Assembly: GCA_031265005.1 (NCBI GenBank)
Contig: JAISDD010000047.1
Location: forward strand, 1 to 10,749
Direction: 5' to 3'
Source: Syntrophomonadaceae bacterium
GTDB lineage: Bacteria; Bacillota; Syntrophomonadia; Syntrophomonadales; Syntrophomonadaceae
DNA: 10,749 nt
The first letter of the stretch is position 1, and every line of letters starts with the position of its first letter. The notes beneath the pieces were generated by a model. The model saw only the letters and a program-made list of their open reading frames with translations. It was not told where the DNA came from and made no database searches. This document shows positions 8,020 to 10,749 of the stretch, piece by piece. A program made the translations under genes and the position numbers.

Positions 8020-8048
8020 TTGATATTACGTAATATACGTAATATAAT
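8020..8048 (+). promoter_or_regulatory. Promoter and overlapping operator of the first hicAB operon
   Basis: TTGATA (8020-8025), 17 bases, then TATAAT (8043-8048) form a good sigma-A promoter 27 bases before hicA. Inside it is an inverted repeat with 9-base arms: ATATTACGT at 8023-8031 and ACGTAATAT at 8037-8045, separated by 5 bases. The 9-base unit TACGTAATA also occurs twice in tandem (8027-8044). The dyad covers the spacer and touches both boxes, which is where a repressor would block RNA polymerase. HicB antitoxins with a C-terminal DNA-binding domain commonly repress their own operon, so this is the likely HicB operator. Confidence 0.7.
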
Positions 8049-8074
8049 ATAAATCGAAAAGAGGTACGCCGCAA

Positions 8075-8251
8075 GTGAAACACAGGGACTTGGTCAAAAT
8101 ATTAAAAGATAGCGGTTTTCAAAAAATTCGAGATAATGGAGACCATGAAATTGACAAAGCAAAAAATAAGCGGCTTGTTCAAGCCCCTCGACCCAAAGAA
8201 ATAAGCGAAAATACAGCCAGACAAATATTAAAGGACGCGGGGTTAAAATAA
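8075..8251 (+). CDS. hicA: HicA-type mRNA interferase toxin, 58 residues
   Basis: HicA toxins are small dsRBD-fold ribonucleases that cleave mRNA and are neutralised by HicB. The protein begins MKHRDLVKILKDSGF and contains NGDHEI, with the single catalytic His at residue 24 in the place of the GSHH/GSHR motif. It then has VQAPRPKEI and ends ARQILKDAGLK, the typical HicA C-terminus. The start is GTG, with GAGGT 9 bases upstream. It is preceded by its own promoter-operator and followed 65 bases later by hicB. This order, toxin first, is the classical hicAB arrangement. GDHE is a variant of the usual active-site sequence, but the His is kept, so activity is plausible. At 58 residues it lies at the short end of the family. 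Confidence 0.85.
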   Translation: MKHRDLVKILKDSGFQKIRDNGDHEIDKAKNKRLVQAPRPKEISENTARQILKDAGLK

Positions 8252-8316
8252 ACTCCGCATTAAGGGGTACCCTAAGCTGCCCGAAAGGGTATAAAGACCA
8301 AAAAGGAGGTTTTTTC

Positions 8317-8685
8317 ATGAATTGCGTTTATCCCGCCATCTTTACCCATAACGACGACGGAAGTTACACCATAATTTTCCCCGACTTGCCAGGCTGCGTA
8401 AGTGAAGGCAAAAATTTAAGCAATGCTCTTTATATGGCAAACTCCGCTTTGACCCAATGGATTGAGTATTTAGTTGACGAGCAAGGAGAACTTCCAGCAC
8501 CGAGCGATTATAAAAAACTTCAACCTTCGGTTAATCAATTTACCAACTTAATTCGGGCTGAAATCCGTGATAACCATGCTGTCCGGCGAACTGTAAGCAT
8601 ACCGGCGTGGATGGACGCCAAAGCCTCCGCCGCTGGAATTAGTCTATCCAAAATATTACAGGAAGCCTTAACCGCGCGGCTATAA
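8317..8685 (+). CDS. hicB: HicB antitoxin with C-terminal ribbon-helix-helix domain
   Basis: The antitoxin partner of the upstream hicA. Residues 1-60 are the HicB partial RNase H-like fold: YPAIFTHNDDGSYTIIFPDLPG, then CVSEGKNLSNALYMA. This part binds and covers the HicA active site. Residues 85-122 (RRTVSIPAWMDAKASAAG, then ISLSKILQEALTARL) form a ribbon-helix-helix DNA-binding domain, which fits the dyad in the promoter. The ATG start has AAGGAGG 7 bases upstream. The 65-base gap after hicA is unusually long for a toxin-antitoxin pair, and this second strong ribosome binding site may favour antitoxin synthesis. The gene is intact and of normal length. Confidence 0.92.
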   Translation: MNCVYPAIFTHNDDGSYTIIFPDLPGCVSEGKNLSNALYMANSALTQWIEYLVDEQGELPAPSDYKKLQPSVNQFTNLIRAEIRDNHAVRRTVSIPAWMDAKASAAGISLSKILQEALTARL

Positions 8686-8764
8686 ACCTGAAATCTTTGC
8701 GGTCTTTAGACCTGTCTGCGGCGGGCATGGGTATATAGTATTTTAAATCAACAAGTATCCCGAT

Positions 8765-8926
8765 TAAAAAACGATATACAACTGAGGCCCCATCGTTAAA
8801 ATTAGGGATAATGTCAATCAAAGCGCGTTTCATATCCGCCCAAGTCTTCTCAAGCGGATTAAAATCTGGCGAACTCGGCAGCAAAAACAACAACTTTATT
8901 ACGTGCCTAGAAATATGAATCGGCGG
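8765..8926 (-). pseudogene. Remnant of an IS630-family transposase, C-terminal DDE segment
   Basis: An open minus-strand frame (8639-8953) contains LLFLLPSSPDFNPLEKTW followed by ADMKRALIDIIPNFND. This matches the IS630/Tc1-type DDE signature LLFLPPYSPDFNPIEKxWANxKR, which includes the third catalytic acidic residue. Upstream of it PPIHISRH is a shortened, altered version of the DNAPIH segment, and the preceding catalytic Asp is missing. The N-terminal two thirds of the transposase are absent, because the next gene on the plus strand occupies that side. The frame has no proper start or ribosome binding site, and its end overlaps hicB on the other strand. This is a dead fragment left by an insertion between the first hicAB pair and the rest of the island. 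Inverted terminal repeats could not be recognised. Confidence 0.75.
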
Positions 8927-8950
8927 AAATGGAAGAAATCTATTGAAAAT

Positions 8951-8974
8951 CAATAATAATTTTTAGGAAGGGGG
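8951..8974 (+). repeat. Leader repeat A, copy 1
   Basis: A 24-base block, of which the first 16 bases read CAATAATAATTTTTAG and the last part is GAAGGGGG, matches 10712-10735 at 22 of 24 positions without gaps. In both copies the G-run end serves as the ribosome binding site, 7 to 8 bases before a start codon (ATG at 8982; GTG at 10744). Confidence 0.7.
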
Positions 8975-8981
8975 AATAAAA

Positions 8982-9335
8982 ATGGCAGGGGCTAAAAACA
9001 AAGTGATCGCCGGAGATTATAAAGGAGGTTCTATTAAGATAAGTGCTACTGGGGCTTCAATTTATGTGGATTCCTGGGAAACCGCTATGCTGAACAAGCA
9101 TGAGGTTGAAACCTACGAACTGATAACCGATGAACACACCAAAAGCGCGGCTTCCGGTATCATAAGAGGTGTTGTCGGAGATGCGTTATTAGGCCCGGTC
9201 GGATTGTTGGCAGGTGCTTTATCCGCAAAAAACAAGGGGATATATCAAGTCGCAATCCAATTTCGTGATGGAAAAAGAAGTCTTTTGGAAATTGATGATA
9301 AATCCTATAAGGCTTTAGTAAAAGATTGTTTTTGA
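8982..9335 (+). CDS. Small glycine-zipper protein of unknown function, 117 residues
   Basis: The function is not recognised. Residues 1-50 look like a beta-rich domain (KVIAGDYKGGSIKIS, then a stretch with SIYVDSWETAML). Residues 55-83 are a hydrophobic glycine-zipper segment with G59, G63, G66, G71, G74 and G78 and the core GPVGLLAGALSAKNKG. Residues 87-117 return to a beta-alpha pattern (YQVAIQFRDGKRSLLEIDD) ending in DCF. The overall layout resembles small PH-like proteins of Bacillota that carry a central glycine-rich hydrophobic loop, but that is only an impression of the pattern. The segment is short and glycine-rich for an ordinary membrane helix, and no signal peptide is seen. The ATG is preceded by GGAAGGGGG 7 bases upstream. 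It stands alone between the transposase remnant and the RelB/RelE pair and ends in TGA. Confidence 0.75.
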   Translation: MAGAKNKVIAGDYKGGSIKISATGASIYVDSWETAMLNKHEVETYELITDEHTKSAASGIIRGVVGDALLGPVGLLAGALSAKNKGIYQVAIQFRDGKRSLLEIDDKSYKALVKDCF

Positions 9336-9356
9336 AACCTTTGACAAAAAATATTT

Positions 9357-9384
9357 TATAATTCTCTTGGAGGCGGTAAAGAAG
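9357..9384 (+). repeat. Leader repeat B, copy 1
   Basis: A 28-base block starting TATAATTCTC and continuing with GGAGGCGG and AAAGAAG matches 9883-9910 at 24 of 28 positions without gaps. It begins with a -10-like box and contains a GGAGG. Read as protein it gives YNSLGGGKE, and the same frame closes at TAG 9396-9398, just before the antitoxin's ribosome binding site. Confidence 0.65.
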
Positions 9385-9410
9385 TAAGTAATGAGTAGGA
9401 GGCAATCAAT

Positions 9411-9620
9411 ATGAGCAACAAAGAAAGATGTATAACCCTTATTGACCGTTTCAGCGAAAGCCAGCTTACAGCGGTAATTAGCATATTAGAAAACATCGCC
9501 AAGTTATCCGAAGAGGCGGAAGACGAAGCCTTTTGCTTGCGTTTGGCCGAACAAGCAAAATTAGAAGATGATGGCTCTGAAACGAGTGCCGAGTCACTAA
9601 GGCGAAAGTATGAAATATGA
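9411..9620 (+). CDS. RelB-like antitoxin, partner of the downstream RelE toxin
   Basis: A 69-residue acidic protein that begins MSNKERCITLIDRFSESQL and has a mostly helical, charged middle and tail (EEAEDEAFCLRLAEQAKLEDD). This is the shape of clostridial antitoxins that sit upstream of RelE/ParE toxins: a short helical dimerisation part followed by an extended acidic tail that wraps the toxin. No clear DNA-binding motif is visible. The ATG has AGGAGG 8 bases upstream. The toxin gene starts 11 bases before the end of this gene, so the two are translationally coupled. The assignment rests mainly on position and on the general features of the protein. The stop is TGA. Confidence 0.75.
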   Translation: MSNKERCITLIDRFSESQLTAVISILENIAKLSEEAEDEAFCLRLAEQAKLEDDGSETSAESLRRKYEI

Positions 9621-9861
9621 AGTTGTTTACCGCAAGCCTGCGGAAAGGTTTTTAGATGCGCAAACTGTGAAAAATCGCCGCCGCATTATGGATGCATGTG
9701 ATAAGCTACCTAATGCTGGAGACCGAAAACAATTAACCGGGCATCCTGAATACCGTTTGCGCGTGGGGGATTTCCGAATTCTGTACTTTGTGGTTATGAA
9801 TTTAGTAAAAGTCACAGTCCTTGCCATTGGTAACCGCGGAGACGTGTATAAGCGGATATAA
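9610..9861 (+). CDS. RelE/ParE-superfamily toxin, RelE-like
   Basis: An 83-residue basic protein with the RelE fold pattern: MKYEVVYRKPAERFLD (first strand and helix), RRRIMDACDKLP (second helix), then the core QLTGHPEYRLRVGDFRILY (residues 41-59) and the last strand VTVLAIGNRGDVYKRI. The YRLRVGDFRILY and GNRGDVYKR blocks are the signature of RelE-type ribosome-dependent mRNA interferases; R49, R51, R56 and R76 are candidate active-site residues. ParE-type gyrase poisons share the fold, so RelE activity is inferred from these C-terminal motifs. It overlaps its antitoxin by 11 bases, and AAGG inside the antitoxin end serves as the ribosome binding site. It appears complete. Confidence 0.87.
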   Translation: MKYEVVYRKPAERFLDAQTVKNRRRIMDACDKLPNAGDRKQLTGHPEYRLRVGDFRILYFVVMNLVKVTVLAIGNRGDVYKRI

Positions 9862-9867
9862 TTTTGA

Positions 9868-9975
9868 ATCGCTTTCAAGAAGTATGATACTCTCGGAGGC
9901 GGTGAAGAAGCCTTAAAACAGGCAGAAAGATACGCTGTCATCGTGCCTATAGCAAGTTGTAAGAAAGGAAGGTAA
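9868..9975 (+). pseudogene. Possible remnant of a small coding region between relE and hicB
   Basis: Between TGA 9865-9867 and TAA 9973-9975 lies an open frame of 35 codons without a standard start near its beginning. It reads protein-like: KKYDTLGGGEEALKQAERY, then AVIVPIASCKKGR. Its front half coincides with leader repeat B. The other copy of that repeat gives YNSLGGGKE in the same frame, and two of the four differences keep similar residues (N/D and S/T). It could be the tail of a lost island gene or chance reading of a regulatory repeat. No family is recognised. Confidence 0.25.
9883..9910 (+). repeat. Leader repeat B, copy 2
   Basis: This is the second copy of the 28-base block at 9357-9384, starting TATGATACTC and keeping GGAGGCGG and GAAGAAG, with 24 of 28 positions identical. 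It lies about 70 bases before hicB rather than about 25 bases before the start, as in copy 1, so it is not simply the ribosome binding site of the next gene. Confidence 0.65.
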
Positions 9976-9982
9976 TTTAATT

Positions 9983-10186
9983 ATGATAAAAAGTTTTAGT
10001 ATCGCTGTTACAAAAGAAGATGACTGGTTTGTTGCCAAGTGTTTAGAAAACAATGTAGCGTCACAGGGCAAGACCTTTGATGAATCTGTAGATAACTTAC
10101 GCGAGGCGGTAGCATTGTTTTACGAAAATGAACCCGTTTCTGCGCTGCCCCGCATATATATAACTACGATGGAGGTCGCTCTATAA
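9983..10186 (+). CDS. hicB: HicB-like antitoxin, short form without DNA-binding domain
   Basis: A 67-residue protein consisting of only the HicB partial RNase H-like fold: SFSIAVTKEDDWFVAKCLEN, VASQGKTFDESVDNLREAV and ALFYENEP. This short single-domain type is common in Clostridia and cyanobacteria next to hicA. It lacks the C-terminal helix-turn-helix or ribbon-helix-helix domain of the first HicB, so it probably cannot repress on its own. The ATG has AGGAAGG 10 bases upstream. Its TAA shares one base with the ATG of the following hicA (TAATG), so the pair is translationally coupled, antitoxin first. Confidence 0.9.
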   Translation: MIKSFSIAVTKEDDWFVAKCLENNVASQGKTFDESVDNLREAVALFYENEPVSALPRIYITTMEVAL

Positions 10187-10404
10187 TGCCTCCGGTTCCA
10201 ATACTCAAACCCGAACAAGTTATTGTAGCTTTGTCTAAAATAGGGTTCCATTTTATTAGTCAAAAAGGCAGCCATCGCAAATATAAAAAAGGCGGCCGCA
10301 CCGTTATCATCCCTATGCATTATGAACTTGCACGCGGGACGCTTGCATCCATCCTTGTGCAAGCTGGAGTAACTATCGGTGAATTAATGAAACATATCAA
10401 GTAA
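10186..10404 (+). CDS. hicA: HicA-type mRNA interferase toxin, second copy
   Basis: A 72-residue HicA toxin, a small dsRBD-fold ribonuclease. It reads KPEQVIVALSKIGFHFISQ, then KGSHRKYKKGGRTVIIPMH with catalytic His30 in the canonical GSHRKY motif, followed by ELARGTLASILVQAG and a short C-terminal helix. GGAGG lies 10 bases before the ATG, inside hicB, and the start overlaps the hicB stop by one base. It differs clearly from the first HicA in active-site context (GSHR against GDHE) and in gene order, so the two Hic pairs are separate acquisitions and not a recent tandem duplication. It appears complete and functional. Confidence 0.93.
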   Translation: MPPVPILKPEQVIVALSKIGFHFISQKGSHRKYKKGGRTVIIPMHYELARGTLASILVQAGVTIGELMKHIK

Positions 10405-10473
10405 AGCTGAGCATGGTGTTAGGGAAAACTACCACGAAAATGATAAGAAGAAAGAACATAGGAGGTGCTTTAC

Positions 10474-10710
10474 ATGTCGCCGGTAAAACAACAAATTATT
10501 GACATACTCGATATGCTTCCAGAGCAGGAACAAGATTTGGCCTATGAAGTTCTGCGTAGGATTGTGCTAGCTTGGGACCCTGATTTTACTAAACTTACTC
10601 CGGCAGAAGCTGAACATCTTAAAATCGGCAAGCAACAGCTAGCTTCCGGTAATTTTTATGATGACACAGATATAGACTGGGATAATCTTGATGATATGGA
10701 TTTAAATTAA
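10474..10710 (+). CDS. Antitoxin-like small acidic protein, probable antitoxin of a pair cut by the right edge
   Basis: A 78-residue protein starting MSPVKQQIIDILDMLPEQEQ, with a helical N-terminal half (DLAYEVLRRIVLAWDPD), a middle LTPAEAEHLKIGKQQLASG and a very acidic tail that contains DDTDIDWDNLDDMD. This layout resembles Bacillota antitoxins located upstream of RelE/ParE or YoeB-like toxins: a dimerising helical bundle followed by an extended acidic toxin-binding tail. The specific family is not certain. The ATG at 10474 is chosen because GGAGG lies 8 bases upstream; a GTG at 10465 overlaps that ribosome binding site. A ribosome binding site and GTG start follow within 35 bases, consistent with a toxin gene beyond the edge. 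Confidence 0.7.
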   Translation: MSPVKQQIIDILDMLPEQEQDLAYEVLRRIVLAWDPDFTKLTPAEAEHLKIGKQQLASGNFYDDTDIDWDNLDDMDLN

Positions 10711-10711
10711 G

Positions 10712-10735
10712 CAACAATAATTTTTAGAAAGGGGG
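10712..10735 (+). repeat. Leader repeat A, copy 2
   Basis: A 24-base block beginning CAACAATAATTTTTAG and ending AAAGGGGG matches 8951-8974 at 22 of 24 positions. With copy 1 it brackets about 1.74 kb holding the unknown gene, the RelB/RelE pair, the second Hic pair and the orphan antitoxin. Confidence 0.7.
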
Positions 10736-10743
10736 GAACAATT

Positions 10744-10749
10744 GTGTCA
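10744..10749 (+). CDS. First two codons of a probable next gene, cut by the window edge
   Basis: GTG TCA at the very end is preceded by a run of six G (10731-10736) with 7-base spacing, the same arrangement as before the ATG at 8982. By position it would be the toxin partner of the preceding antitoxin-like gene. Nothing of the protein can be read. Confidence 0.3.

Noticed and set aside
8262..8290. Hairpins GGGGTACCC and CCC-GAAA-GGG between hicA and hicB, considered as a terminator
   Set aside because: Stems are only 3-5 base pairs and no T-run follows; hicB with its strong ribosome binding site comes directly after.
8094..8318. Minus-strand open frame of 74 codons
   Set aside because: It lies over hicA and the hicA-hicB gap; it has no ribosome binding site, and hicA on the plus strand has a promoter, ribosome binding site and family motifs.
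8701..8712. GGTCTTTAGACC palindrome after hicB as a terminator
   Set aside because: A 5-base-pair stem with a 2-base loop and no T-run; too weak for a terminator and not repeated elsewhere.
9341..9362. TTGACA and TATAAT before the RelB-like gene as a promoter
   Set aside because: The boxes are only 10 bases apart; the alternative TTGAAA at 9332 is 19 bases away. Neither spacing is convincing.
9627..9941. Minus-strand open frame of 104 codons
   Set aside because: It is the reverse complement of relE, which has clear RelE motifs and coupling to its antitoxin; the minus-strand product shows no recognisable features.

Overview
The window looks like chromosomal DNA from a low-GC, endospore-forming member of the Bacillota, most likely in the Clostridia/Negativicutes range. 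Three things suggest this: a full-length spoIIE, which encodes a sporulation phosphatase; strong AGGAGG-type ribosome binding sites with frequent GTG and TTG starts; and the gene order ppx/gppA - spoIIE - tilS - ftsH - folP. The genus cannot be fixed from the sequence.

The left part (1-7891) is entirely on the minus strand, and its genes read right to left. A short Ppx/GppA phosphatase is followed by SpoIIE, the tRNA-Ile lysidine synthetase TilS, the membrane protease FtsH and a dihydropteroate synthase FolP cut by the left edge. Two features stand out. The ftsH reading frame is broken by an in-frame TGA at a position that is normally leucine, directly after the Walker B region; everything else in the gene looks intact. 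The best-supported start of spoIIE is a CTG codon preceded by an ideal ribosome binding site. A near-consensus sigma-A promoter lies directly upstream of ftsH, where many relatives carry hpt.

The right part (8020-10749) is entirely on the plus strand and is an accessory island of small toxin-antitoxin genes: hicA-hicB with its own operator-promoter; a decayed IS630-type transposase fragment; a 117-residue glycine-zipper protein of unknown function; a RelB-like/RelE pair; a second Hic pair in the opposite order (hicB-hicA); an orphan antitoxin-like gene; and the first codons of what is probably its partner at the right edge. Two different imperfect direct repeats lie in front of island genes, at 8951/10712 and 9357/9883. 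They suggest that the island grew by cassette-like addition or duplication.

The two halves meet at a divergent boundary (7892-8074). The left genes concern housekeeping and sporulation: folate synthesis, tRNA modification, membrane proteolysis, activation of sigma-F and polyphosphate or (p)ppGpp metabolism. The right genes act on RNA or translation through toxins and their cognate antitoxins. No rRNA, tRNA or CRISPR array was seen, and no convincing rho-independent terminator.
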